NCBI GenBank assembly: GCA_900128395.1
Contig: LT649421.1
Coordinates: 1 to 27,155 of the forward strand
Length of the DNA: 27,155 bases
Source: Stramenopiles sp. TOSAG23-2
Lineage: Eukaryota > Sar
Direction of reading: 5' to 3'
The translations under genes and the position numbers were made by a program. The notes beneath the pieces are model-generated. The model was given only the letters and a program-made list of their open reading frames with translations, was not told the DNA's origin and did no database searches. This document shows positions 1 to 8,388 of this stretch, piece after piece. The number at the start of each line of letters is the position of its first letter. Positions within the stretch are counted from its first letter, which is position 1.

Positions 1-75
1 CTTCTTTGCTTCTTTCTCCGGATCATCTGCCAGACGACTATCACGGACTGTATGAATGTAATAAATTTCACACCC
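1..75 (-). CDS. Possible partial exon at window edge
   Basis: On the minus strand the frame read from 75 down to 1 is open. It translates to a plausible charged peptide containing YYIHTVRDSRLADDPEKEAK. It is closed upstream by TGA at 78-76. An AG at 76-75 could be a splice acceptor, so this may be an internal or terminal exon continuing off the window. Base composition here is less AT-rich than the neighbouring intergenic DNA, which fits coding. I do not recognise the family. A chance open frame of about 25 codons is a real alternative. Confidence 0.3.
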
Positions 76-172
76 TCACACCAAATCACCGTCTCCAAGA
101 CTTAAGGTTAATTCTCACTTGCATATTATCTCCTGTAATATTATTATTGTGCTTTTCTAAATTATTTAATTA

Positions 173-510
173 TAATTAATACTCTGTAAGATATACGTAA
201 TAAACAATTATGTGGAACAAAAATAATACAAGTAACAGAAAAGATATATCAAATAATATTTTTTAGTAAAAAGTCATCAACACGATAATAATAATAACAA
301 TAATAATATATATAAAAGATCCAAGCAAAATGGCATCGTTTTAATTAATACTCTGTAAGATATACGTAATAAACAATTATGTGGAACAAAAATAATACAA
401 GTAACAGAAAAGATATATCAAATAATATTTTTTAGTAAAAAGTCATCAACACGATAATAATAATAACAATAATAATATATATAAAAGATCCAAGCAAAAT
501 GGCATCGTTT
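173..510. repeat. Perfect 169-bp tandem duplication (2 copies)
   Basis: Copy 1 is 173-341 and copy 2 is 342-510. They are directly adjacent and I see no mismatch. The unit holds the upstream region of the following gene plus its first four codons (MASF). In copy 1 the ATG at 330 runs straight into TAA, made by the junction with copy 2, giving the short frame ATGGCATCGTTTTAA at 330-344. The lack of divergence implies a very recent duplication or an assembly artefact. Confidence 0.95.
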
Positions 511-1581
511 GCTGCGCCGACATCAAATGAATGGAATGATATATTAGCCCAGAAGGGAGAAAACACATTTGTTGTATTAAAAATTGAAAAAAAAACAATC
601 TCCGTTCTACATACTGGTAAAGGTTTAACTAAGCTAAAGAAAATTCTTTCTACTCCTGAGAGTGAACAGAGCGTTCTTGGTGTAGGTTTTGTTGTATATG
701 GTGTAGATACTCGGGGCGGAGTTACATCGAAACGACAAAAAGCGTTTCGAGTTGATTGGATGGGAATAAAAGTATCTCCAATGAAACGAGGTTTACAATT
801 GAAGTGCAAAAGTCATGTATCTGAATATTTCTCAAGCTGCAATATTATTCTTCAAAGCAATAGTGTTGACGATTTAGATGAGTTCGAATTGACAAACCAG
901 TTGCTTGCAAGTGGCGGCGCACATAAACCGAAATGTTATGATTTTGGTGATGGTGCAAATACCATTGAAGATATATTGGCAAAGAAGAATGAACCCGTTT
1001 CTGTTCCGACTACAAATTCAACAACAGAAGATATATCGAAAAAAATGGAAGCAACAACAGTAACAAATACTGAGAAAAAAGCGCCTGTAGCAACAATACA
1101 AAAAGTGCCAACATCAACAAAAGCACCTGTAATAGCAGCTACAACGACTGCTACAACAACAACTACTACTACTACTACTACTGCTACTACTACTACCACG
1201 AACAATGATACAGCTGATTTTGATTCATCACAAACACATGCAATTTTATTGACATCATCCTATGGTTCAGGAGGTGGTGGGCAAGCTGGAAAATGTAAGA
1301 AATTAGAAGATACATTTGCTGCATTGAAAATAAGATTTAAAAATATAGATGGTGCAGATGCTAAAAATAAAGAAATACGGAATGAATTATTTGGTATTAG
1401 TGGTGTTAGAGGGAATTACCCACAAACTTTTTTAAAAAATAGTGACGGTACTACATCTTTTATTGGTGATTATGATGCATTGATTGATTTAATTGAAAGC
1501 AATGATATCCCAGATGATATATTAAAACAAAATCCAGGTATCCAAACATTCAATGTAGTTTTCTCAGAGTGTAAACAATAA
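499..1581 (+). CDS. Coactosin-type ADF-H protein fused to SH3BGR/glutaredoxin-like domain
   Basis: This 360-residue protein has two recognisable parts. Residues about 5-150 resemble the ADF homology domain in its coactosin form: GVGFVVYGVDTRGG, then FRVDWMGIKVSPMKRG, then a helix ending ...LASGGAHKP, like the KKAGGANY end of coactosin. Coactosins bind F-actin, so a cytosolic cytoskeletal role is expected. A linker of about 95 residues follows, very rich in Thr (about 207-235). Residues about 247-345 resemble the SH3BGR branch of the glutaredoxin fold: HAILLTSSYG strand, a helix, an NYPQTF segment with the likely cis-proline, and IGDYDALIDLIESN. The Cys pair of active glutaredoxins is absent, as in SH3BGRL, so a redox role is doubtful. 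The ATG at 499 is the second of two identical duplicated starts; only this one opens the long frame. Both domain calls are by eye. Confidence 0.85.
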   Translation: MASFAAPTSNEWNDILAQKGENTFVVLKIEKKTISVLHTGKGLTKLKKILSTPESEQSVLGVGFVVYGVDTRGGVTSKRQKAFRVDWMGIKVSPMKRGLQLKCKSHVSEYFSSCNIILQSNSVDDLDEFELTNQLLASGGAHKPKCYDFGDGANTIEDILAKKNEPVSVPTTNSTTEDISKKMEATTVTNTEKKAPVATIQKVPTSTKAPVIAATTTATTTTTTTTTTATTTTTNNDTADFDSSQTHAILLTSSYGSGGGGQAGKCKKLEDTFAALKIRFKNIDGADAKNKEIRNELFGISGVRGNYPQTFLKNSDGTTSFIGDYDALIDLIESNDIPDDILKQNPGIQTFNVVFSECKQ

Positions 1582-1597
1582 CAGCACAACATAAACA

Positions 1598-1622
1598 ATA
1601 GTACCTGTATACCAGGTACTAT
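1598..1622. terminator. 3' hairpin just after the ADF-H gene
   Basis: ATAGTACCTG (1598-1607) and CAGGTACTAT (1613-1622) form a perfect 10-bp inverted repeat with a 5-base loop, 17 bases past the stop codon. It is probably in the 3' UTR and could be a 3'-end processing or stability element. Function is inferred from position only. Confidence 0.45.
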
Positions 1623-1828
1623 AAATAATAAAAATAATATTAGTACTATACTGGTAGTCTAGTAATTTAAAAATAGCATCCAGTATTTTAATAATAATTT
1701 TTCGGGAATTTTTCGAAGATATCAGCCAATCAGCATCAATTTGAAAAAGTGTAACCATAATAGTGCCATACAAATAATACACTGCAGTATAATTTATATA
1801 TATATGTACATACATTAAATATATTTAT

Positions 1829-3424
1829 ATGTATGGTGTGAATACTCGTCTCTCTATATATAGTATAATATCTATACATGTATGTGATCTCCATCATAAC
1901 AACAGCATCATGTTTAACAGTATCATTAAATATTATAGAACACATGTCTTTTTAATCAAAGTAGACAGTGGTTTTTTATTTGTATTATTGTTTTTCATTT
2001 ATTATTCAAGAGTTTTTAATGGCAATAATAGTAATAATAATAATAACATCAATAGTTTTTCATCTACGTCCTTCAAGTCTAACAACACATTTCAATTACT
2101 TTTACCGAAAGAATTTACTACTTTAAATGATATATCAAAAAAATCTTCACCAGCACTATTCAAAAAATGTGCATATGCAGCAAATATACCTGCGATGATG
2201 AAATGGAATCCTGAATCGATTACGTCAATGATACCAACCTTGCAAGATGTGATTTCATTACCTACAAAGTCCTTTTATTATATTGATAATAACAATAAAG
2301 ATATAAATTGTTACAAACAACGAAAAAACAATACAAATTTCAATAGATGTCGAACTGATAAAGAATACGAAAATATAGACAAAATGAAAACTGAAACTTT
2401 TTGGCAAGGATGTAAAGATGGAAAATATTTTTGGCATTCATCTTCCTTACGTGATAATCAGGATATTTATTCAGAAAAGTTGTTAAAACCAATGAAAAAA
2501 TTCATTATTCCAGATAATTTATCTTCAATCAATTCATGGTTTGGATGTAAAGGTATTACAACGGAATTGCATTATGATATGTCTCATAATATTTTCATAC
2601 AAATTTGGGGTCGAAAGAAAGTCACATTGATTAACACTGGATCTATAAAAGAAATGCCTAGTTTTACTAGAAAAGATTATATCCATCCATCTTTAGAAAC
2701 TATTTTAAATGTGTATAGAAATAATAATGAAATTAACGTCACGTTAGATCCAGGTGATGTTTTATATATACCGCCATTAGTTTATCATCGTGTAGAAGTA
2801 CTTGATGAAAATGCTATATCATTGAATATATGGAGTAGATCGAATGAAGATTTAGCATTTCATACAATTAATTATGATATACCATTACCATTTGAGGAAG
2901 AATGGATGGATAATTTTAACACTCGTATTTATGTTACAATTGAATACATAAGGATCTTATTAGAGAATGATCTAGTCGATAGTGCACTTAATGGTATGAA
3001 ACCATGGTTTAACAATCGATGGAACCACTCTATAGAAACTATTGTTTCTAACGTTAAACAGGGCGATGTTAATCGTAATAATAATAATATCAATAAGAAA
3101 CAGCCAACATTGTGGGCAATTAGACTTGTAAATAATAATAATCATGATGCAAATGGAATGGTTTTAGAAAAGTTTGTCTTAGCAAAACGTTTTAAGGATA
3201 AATTTTCAACACGTTCTAAAAGTATAATTAGTAATATTACAAATTTGGTTCAAGATAAGACAAAACAACGAGTAATCTTATGGAATTATATTGATCAAAT
3301 GATAACATTTTCCATTACTCTTGGGCATGGCAGTAATAATTTTGATGATAGTAATGGAAATGATGGAAATGGGTTATCAGCATTTGATCAATTATTAGAT
3401 ATCATTAGTGCAGTGTTTGTATGA
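1829..3424 (+). CDS. Membrane-anchored JmjC/cupin-8 2-oxoglutarate-Fe(II) dioxygenase
   Basis: The frame gives 531 residues from 1829. The ATG at 1910 (504 residues) is the likelier start because the first 27 residues look like leader DNA. From that start a hydrophobic stretch (SGFLFVLLFFIYYSRVF) makes a signal-anchor, so the enzyme probably faces the ER/Golgi lumen or cell exterior. The JmjC/cupin-8 core is clear: WFGCKGITTELHYDMSHNIF supplies the HxD iron ligands (H248 and D250 counted from 1829), followed by IQIWGRKKVTLIN. DPGDVLYIPPLVYHRVEVL supplies the distal His (H320). Such enzymes hydroxylate proteins, RNA or small molecules; the substrate is not visible here. Asn-rich runs at about residues 67-75 and in the C-terminal third are low complexity. 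The gene converges on the minus-strand PhyH-like gene. Confident about the fold, not the substrate. Confidence 0.85.
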   Translation: MYGVNTRLSIYSIISIHVCDLHHNNSIMFNSIIKYYRTHVFLIKVDSGFLFVLLFFIYYSRVFNGNNSNNNNNINSFSSTSFKSNNTFQLLLPKEFTTLNDISKKSSPALFKKCAYAANIPAMMKWNPESITSMIPTLQDVISLPTKSFYYIDNNNKDINCYKQRKNNTNFNRCRTDKEYENIDKMKTETFWQGCKDGKYFWHSSSLRDNQDIYSEKLLKPMKKFIIPDNLSSINSWFGCKGITTELHYDMSHNIFIQIWGRKKVTLINTGSIKEMPSFTRKDYIHPSLETILNVYRNNNEINVTLDPGDVLYIPPLVYHRVEVLDENAISLNIWSRSNEDLAFHTINYDIPLPFEEEWMDNFNTRIYVTIEYIRILLENDLVDSALNGMKPWFNNRWNHSIETIVSNVKQGDVNRNNNNINKKQPTLWAIRLVNNNNHDANGMVLEKFVLAKRFKDKFSTRSKSIISNITNLVQDKTKQRVILWNYIDQMITFSITLGHGSNNFDDSNGNDGNGLSAFDQLLDIISAVFV

Positions 3425-3438
3425 TGAGAAGTGTATGA

Positions 3439-3465
3439 TGTGTGTGTGTGTGTGTGTGTGTGTGT
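3439..3465. repeat. (TG)n microsatellite
   Basis: An uninterrupted TG run of about 13 units begins 15 bases after the stop of the JmjC gene, in its 3' flank. Confidence 0.95.
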
Positions 3466-3585
3466 AATTTAAGAAGCAATTATTAGTGTGTATAATATTA
3501 ATAATTTTTAAGATTTTGATAATTTAAAAATGAATATAAAACGTATTTTTAAAAAACAATACGGGTCGTAAAAAATATATATAAT

Positions 3586-3749
3586 ATATAAAAAATTCTC
3601 TTTATTTATAATTTAAAGATTTTATTTTTACTCATAATATATAATATATATATTACCAATATTTCTGGTAACTACACATATATATAGTGAATATAACATT
3701 ATGAGTAAAATAAAATCTTTAAATTAATAAATAAGAGAATTTTTTATAT
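3586..3749. repeat. Long imperfect inverted repeat between convergent genes
   Basis: The left arm (about 3586-3637) and right arm (about 3699-3749) are near reverse complements, differing by small indels, with a spacer of about 60 bases. The arm ends read ATATAAAAAATTCTCT at the outside and ACTCATAAT at the inside. Transcripts from either convergent gene could form a hairpin of about 50 bp. It may be a foldback/MITE-like relic or a shared 3'-end element. The same TTCTCT/ACTCAT signature recurs in two other convergent intergenic regions of this window. Confidence 0.8.
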
Positions 3750-3857
3750 TACACGAACATTTTATATATTACACGCACACATATATAATATATATATAAA
3801 TATTAACAAATTCGCAATAAAGTACCTCTCCACAAAAATTCCACATATCATGCATTT

Positions 3858-5013
3858 TTATTCGACATTTTTTACAGCTTTTTTAATAAATGGTGAGATA
3901 TAACCAGCACTAAAATCAGGAGCAGACGGGACGCTACGTGGATCAAATACTTTAAATGTTTCTTCTTCGCCACGCACTACTGGGCAACCTAAAGTTGATT
4001 TTAAATGAATACCATTTGTACCAGAAGTTAACATTCCTGCGCTAGTACTAGCAAAAGTGTTTAATAATAATGGCCTTGAATTTGTTGAAAGATTCGGTAG
4101 ACTACTGTGAACACAACGTGCATTATGTAAAGTAATAGTTCCGGCTACACCTTGGGTTGTTTTTGCTTTATCAGTTGGTATCCTTTCTAAATCTTTTTCA
4201 TTTAATATTCCAGTAAATGCACCATTTTCAGAATCAACTAATGCATGTAATTCATCATGTTCACTTAAAGGTACAATTTGCATCGGTCCCATTTCCTCCG
4301 TTACATCATTTAAATATACACCAATTGTTAAAGGTGTAAAGTTTGTATGTGCTATGAGACATGGCATTTATGAAGTTTTGTGTATGTGTGTGTGTGTGTG
4401 TGGTATGTTAGATAGGGTCTCTATTTTATTCAAGATTTTAGTAAGGGAAAGACTGAAATAAAAGAAACTATAACTTACGCCAGAATTGAATATCTTGATG
4501 CCAATGAATTTGTTCAAATGATTTGGGCCATTTGAAATTCAATTTAGAATGATGAAATCTTACATTAGGGCCTAATACATCTTCAGCTATTGATGCTGCA
4601 ATTTCATTGGTGTATGACCAATAGGTATCATGTACATGCGATGGTGAGGAGAGTCTTGTTACCATAGGATTATCAGATGTATGCCCTTCTGCTAACATGA
4701 ATTTATCTAGTAATTTATCTTCCTCATCATTGCCTTGTCCTAACGGCAATACCATATCTTGCGTATATTTCCGAGATATTTGAACAAATTCATTTGTAAT
4801 ATTATTTAACTTTTCAATCCATTTATTAGATAAAAATCCCGGTAAGACAAGATAACCATGTTTAAAATAAAATTCACGTTGCTCCTCACTTATAACTTTT
4901 GTAGGGAATTCTCGTATTTCCTCTGGAAAAGTTGAAAAAAATGTTTTATTACATCTTGAATAATTCCATTTTCGTTTCAAGGTATTGTTATATTTCACTA
5001 TGTTTTTAAACAT
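3858..5013 (-). CDS. Phytanoyl-CoA dioxygenase (PhyH) family protein, two exons
   Basis: Exon 1 is 5013-4479 and exon 2 is 4351-3858, giving 342 residues after splicing. The join restores HQDIQFW-P-HTNFTPLTIGVYL, the standard PhyH sequence around the iron-binding HxD. Ligands are visible: H172 and D174 (HWHQD), the distal H260 (ARCVHSS), and R271, placed as the usual 2-oxoglutarate-binding Arg. ISEEQREFYFKHGYLVLPGFLS is the typical N-terminal PhyH opening. The first 30 residues are basic and Ser/aromatic-rich without acidic residues, so mitochondrial or peroxisomal import is possible. PhyH-family enzymes use Fe(II) and 2-oxoglutarate to hydroxylate lipids or other small molecules; the substrate cannot be told. 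It starts divergently from the cytochrome b5 fusion gene at 5685, with a 671-bp shared upstream region. Confidence 0.9.
4352..4478 (-). other. Spliceosomal intron in the PhyH-like gene
   Basis: 127 bp. The donor GTAAGT follows TGGC and the acceptor CATAG precedes CACATACAAAC; removal joins Trp-Pro-His in frame, as family conservation requires. It contains a (CA)n microsatellite on the coding strand (TG run 4385-4402 on +). This is the only intron I can define with confidence in the window. Confidence 0.92.
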
Positions 5014-5684
5014 GATTATTGTTTATTTATTGTATGATGACGAATGTTTTCATGTGTTACATGTGTGTGTGTATGTATGTATATATATTAAATTCTATTT
5101 CTCTAAATATAGTTATCAAAGATGAATATTTCCCATCATATATATAAATTTCATATTTATATTGATCGTCGTATAAAAAAAAAAAAAAAGTTAGACCAAC
5201 ACCAAATTTACCAGCATAAAAATAGCATTAACTATCGGAGATATAAATAATTTGTAAAAAAGATCGGGAATAAGTATAGATCAAATCTTTTATTGTAATT
5301 ATTAGTACCATTATGTGTCACTGTACAACATTTAATGATAAAAAAATAGAAAAAATATTACATATACTAAATGGAAAATATCTGCAACAAAATTTCTGTA
5401 TTGGAACTCTTTCACATTTTTTTTCTACGTACAGATTGGTGGTGCTTTTTGTCGCGTGTATAATATAAAATACTGTGGTATAATATATATTATTACTACT
5501 TTTGTAAAGTATACGTATAGACGACTACATATATATCGATATGTATAATGTATGTATATCATGTATGTCACGAAGTAGAATAATATTATAGTACTATAGT
5601 ATATTGAATACAAAATATACACGTAAATGCCATCACGAACACTAACACTAAAGAACAGGAAATAATTAAGAACAATAATAAAAC
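5014..5684. promoter_or_regulatory. Divergent upstream region
   Basis: 671 bp between the starts of the PhyH-like gene (-) and the cytochrome b5 fusion gene (+). It is AT-rich with an A run at about 5176-5190 and TATA-like stretches. It presumably contains both promoters; no specific element can be assigned and no coding is supported. Confidence 0.5.
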
Positions 5685-7283
5685 ATGTCATGGGGAAGAG
5701 GTGTACATAATGAAAAATTAAAACGAAGTCAACGTTTAGCATTACAAAAAGATGATTTAGCTAATAATAACGATACTTTAATATCGACCAAAAAGAAAAC
5801 ATTGAAAGTATTACAATTTGGTTCAGGTGATATTAATGATGTTCGTTTAGATGATGATAGCATTTTAGATAATTTAGGAAAACAATATGGATACATATCG
5901 AAAGAAGATGCAACAGAATTAAATTTAGTAGACGATATTAATGCTGGTAAAGTTTATATTTATGTAAGAACATATCCGCAAGTTCATCAAAAAATACGTA
6001 TACATAAAAATGTTCCAACTGGTATATTGGTTCTTACTGATATGCAAAGGCAAAATCTAGAAGTAACAAGGCAAGATTCATTTGAATTTACGTTTGTATA
6101 CAATAGTGATAAAATCAAGGTATTATCAGATGTTAGTATTGTAGTTCGCCCAAGATATATTGATGAAAATAATGTAAAAATTGGTGATGCGAAAAAATTG
6201 AGTTCCTTATCAATTAAATGTTTATTTGGATTAATAATCACAAAAAATGAAAGATTTTTGATTGTTGATGATGATGATGATGGTAATACAGAATGGATAT
6301 TAACCATAACAGATGTAAATATTGATATCGATGATTGGGATGATGCGTTAACAATACCAGATGTTAATTGTGGTAAAATTAAATCGGAAACATCTTTTTA
6401 TTTAACACCAGAAGTTGAAGATTCCAAAGCATATACGTTAAATAATGTGAACAAATCAAAGGCCAATAAAAAATTTAATGATATTGTTGAAATCATATGT
6501 AATGATGAGGAAATGTTTCCAGTACGTAAAAAAATATTAACACCATGTATAAAATTAACATCTGTAGTAGCAGATGGTCTTGGTAAATATCGAAAAAAAG
6601 ACGAGGAGAAACAAAATGACACAAATGCAAATGTTAGTATTAGCAATCGCAATAGCGATGATGATGATGATAATAAAAATAATAACAAAAAGGACGATGA
6701 TGCGACGAGGATGAAACCAATTCAAACTACTATAGATATTGATTGTTTAACATTTGATCGTTGTTTACTATATTTAGAAAGTGAATGTCGTGGTAATGGT
6801 GCAAGTCATGATTTTGAAGCACAATATAATGAGGATATGTTAGATGCTGCCATTAAACTAGGATGTAGAGGATTAGAAGATTTAGCATTGAAAAAAATGG
6901 GCGCATTTGCTTCTCGCGTTCGTAATGATTATATACGTTGGGAAGAAGTTTTACAGCGTAATAATGATAAAAAAGATACGATTCTTGTGATGGATGGAAT
7001 GGTGTATGATGTGACACGATGGCTCCCGGAACATCCGGGTGGAAATACAATCATACCAAAACAAGCATTAAATAAAGATTCGACTAAATTTTTTGAATTA
7101 TATCATTCCAGTCGTAAATCATTTCAATATTTAAAAGAATTTTACATTGGAGAATTACATCCATCGGATTTACCAAACGTACCACGAGCTAGTAAAGGTG
7201 ATCCATCTGATGGTTTTTTACAACAATTGCGTGAATTTACTACATGGAGAGTGAAAATAAATAATGAGCATAAAAGTTTTTAA
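5685..7283 (+). CDS. Three-part protein: AAA N-domain-like, BTB/Skp1-like and cytochrome b5
   Basis: 532 residues. The C-terminal cytochrome b5 haem domain is clear: VMDGMVYDVTRWLPEHPGGN carries the first haem His (H450 in HPGG). FFELYHSS carries the second (H474), the 24-residue spacing normal for cytochrome b5. Residues about 264-410 resemble a BTB/Skp1 fold (VEIICNDEEMFPVRKKIL, later DIDCLTFDRCLLYLE and DMLDAAIKLGCRGLEDLA), interrupted by an Asp/Asn/Lys low-complexity insert. Residues about 85-160 resemble the N-terminal substrate-binding region of NSF/Cdc48-type ATPases (VYIYVRT...VPTGILVLTDMQRQNLEV), a weaker call. There is no membrane anchor or reductase domain, so electron transfer with a soluble partner, or haem sensing coupled to BTB-mediated protein interaction, are both possible. 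Only the b5 part is certain. Confidence 0.85.
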   Translation: MSWGRGVHNEKLKRSQRLALQKDDLANNNDTLISTKKKTLKVLQFGSGDINDVRLDDDSILDNLGKQYGYISKEDATELNLVDDINAGKVYIYVRTYPQVHQKIRIHKNVPTGILVLTDMQRQNLEVTRQDSFEFTFVYNSDKIKVLSDVSIVVRPRYIDENNVKIGDAKKLSSLSIKCLFGLIITKNERFLIVDDDDDGNTEWILTITDVNIDIDDWDDALTIPDVNCGKIKSETSFYLTPEVEDSKAYTLNNVNKSKANKKFNDIVEIICNDEEMFPVRKKILTPCIKLTSVVADGLGKYRKKDEEKQNDTNANVSISNRNSDDDDDNKNNNKKDDDATRMKPIQTTIDIDCLTFDRCLLYLESECRGNGASHDFEAQYNEDMLDAAIKLGCRGLEDLALKKMGAFASRVRNDYIRWEEVLQRNNDKKDTILVMDGMVYDVTRWLPEHPGGNTIIPKQALNKDSTKFFELYHSSRKSFQYLKEFYIGELHPSDLPNVPRASKGDPSDGFLQQLREFTTWRVKINNEHKSF

Positions 7284-7314
7284 AAAAATATATTATATTA
7301 TTTTATATAAAATG

Positions 7315-7344
7315 TTCTCTTACTCATATATATGAGTAAGAGAA
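7315..7344. terminator. Perfect 30-bp palindrome after the b5 fusion gene
   Basis: TTCTCTTACTCAT, then ATAT, then ATGAGTAAGAGAA form a perfect dyad starting 31 bases past the stop codon and lying between two convergent genes. A role as bidirectional 3'-end signal is inferred from position and from recurrence at about 3595-3740 and 20584-20619. Confidence 0.6.
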
Positions 7345-7354
7345 AAACACATAT

Positions 7355-7571
7355 ATTATATAAATTTCTTTTACTCCCGTTCATTAACATCTCAAATCAA
7401 AAATGATTTATAAAGTTTAGTAAAAATTATTTAGTATTCAAAAGATGTTTCGTCTGTCTGTGATTCAGAGCTAAATGAAATTATATAAATTTCTTTTACT
7501 CCCGTTCATTAACATCTCAAATCAAAAATGATTTATAAAGTTTAGTAAAAATTATTTAGTATTCAAAAGAT
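7355..7571. repeat. 92-bp perfect direct repeat, 33-bp spacer
   Basis: 7355-7446 and 7480-7571 are identical over 92 bases, separated by a unique 33-bp spacer. It lies wholly in the 3' flank of two convergent genes. The unit contains TTCTTTTACTC, close to the TTCTCTTACTC of the palindrome just upstream. Confidence 0.95.
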
Positions 7572-7619
7572 AATATTATATATATTTTTTTAATAAGTTC
7601 GTACGAATTTTAGTATTTA

Positions 7620-8060
7620 TTATAATGTATGTTCTTCTATCCAAGCTCCATAACTTTTTGACACGAATTGCATCGGAAATGCAATCACTTCTGGAACATC
7701 ATATGGATGATTTTTAACTACAATTTCTTCTAAAGAATTAAACAACCTTGATTTTGTTTTGATTTCTAACAATAATTCTGCATCTTCATTAATTTTATTT
7801 TTCCAAGTATAAAAACTTGATACACCAGGGATTATATTTACACAAGCAGCTAATTTGTTATTTAACAATACATTTGCAATTTTTTCTCCAGCTGTTTTTG
7901 ATGGGACAGTTACATGAACAATAATAAAATTTGTTGTTTCCTTATTACTATTAATTTTACCTACATTATGATATTCACTCATTAAAAATAAAATGACAGT
8001 CATTCCTACTAATACTATCATCCAATATTTCATATCTTGTTCATCATCATGATTTGACAT
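7620..8060 (-). CDS. CUTA: CutA1-like protein with N-terminal membrane anchor
   Basis: 146 residues. Residues about 43-146 match the CutA1 family throughout: FIIVHVTVPSKTAGEKIANVL, LAACVNIIPGVSSFYTWKNKI, ELLLEIKTKS, and the terminal HPYDVPEVIAFPM...YGAWIEEHTL. CutA1 proteins are very stable trimers related to PII; copper-tolerance links come from bacteria, and in animals CUTA is tied to anchoring of acetylcholinesterase. Residues about 11-28 (YWMIVLVGMTVILFLMSE) form a hydrophobic segment, so the protein is probably membrane-tethered or directed to the secretory pathway. The ATG at 8060 is the only good start. Length fits the family. Confidence 0.93.
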   Translation of the reverse strand: MSNHDDEQDMKYWMIVLVGMTVILFLMSEYHNVGKINSNKETTNFIIVHVTVPSKTAGEKIANVLLNNKLAACVNIIPGVSSFYTWKNKINEDAELLLEIKTKSRLFNSLEEIVVKNHPYDVPEVIAFPMQFVSKSYGAWIEEHTL

Positions 8061-8388
8061 ATGTTATCCTTTGAAACGCAGGCAGGGGCCGGGGACAATA
8101 ATTGAACCAAAAGAATATTATATATATAGATGAAATCTATATTTCATTTGGGGTAAAGCACATGCTAAAGATGTGTAGTAGAAAAAGATTTTTTTATTGT
8201 GTTTTTTTGTACTTATAAATTAAAATTCAACAAAAATTATGGTGGCTCTGGTGTGCGGTATGTTTTAAATAGGGCTTATAGCCGCTTAGACTATCAATTT
8301 ACTATATACTATCATCTGTATACTGAGAAAAATAATATTTAGAACCTATTTGTCAGTACCTGACGAAATGCAATATTGTAATATTATC

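Larger units (their letters stand above)
3425..3857. other. Convergent intergenic region
   Basis: Shared 3' flank of the JmjC gene (+) and the PhyH-like gene (-). It holds the TG microsatellite and the long inverted repeat; the rest is simple AT-rich sequence. No additional coding is supported. Confidence 0.8.
7284..7619. other. Convergent intergenic region with palindromes and repeat
   Basis: Shared 3' flank of the b5 fusion gene (+) and the CutA gene (-). It contains a perfect 30-bp palindrome, a 92-bp direct repeat and the 10-bp palindrome TTCGTACGAA (7598-7607). No coding is supported. Confidence 0.8.

Noticed and set aside
936-1205. Minus-strand frame rich in Val and Ala
   Set aside because: Antisense of the Thr-rich linker of the ADF-H fusion protein.
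5425-5742. Minus-strand 105-codon Tyr/Ile/Phe-rich frame
   Set aside because: It lies in AT-rich upstream DNA, overlaps the start of the b5 fusion gene and has simple-sequence composition.
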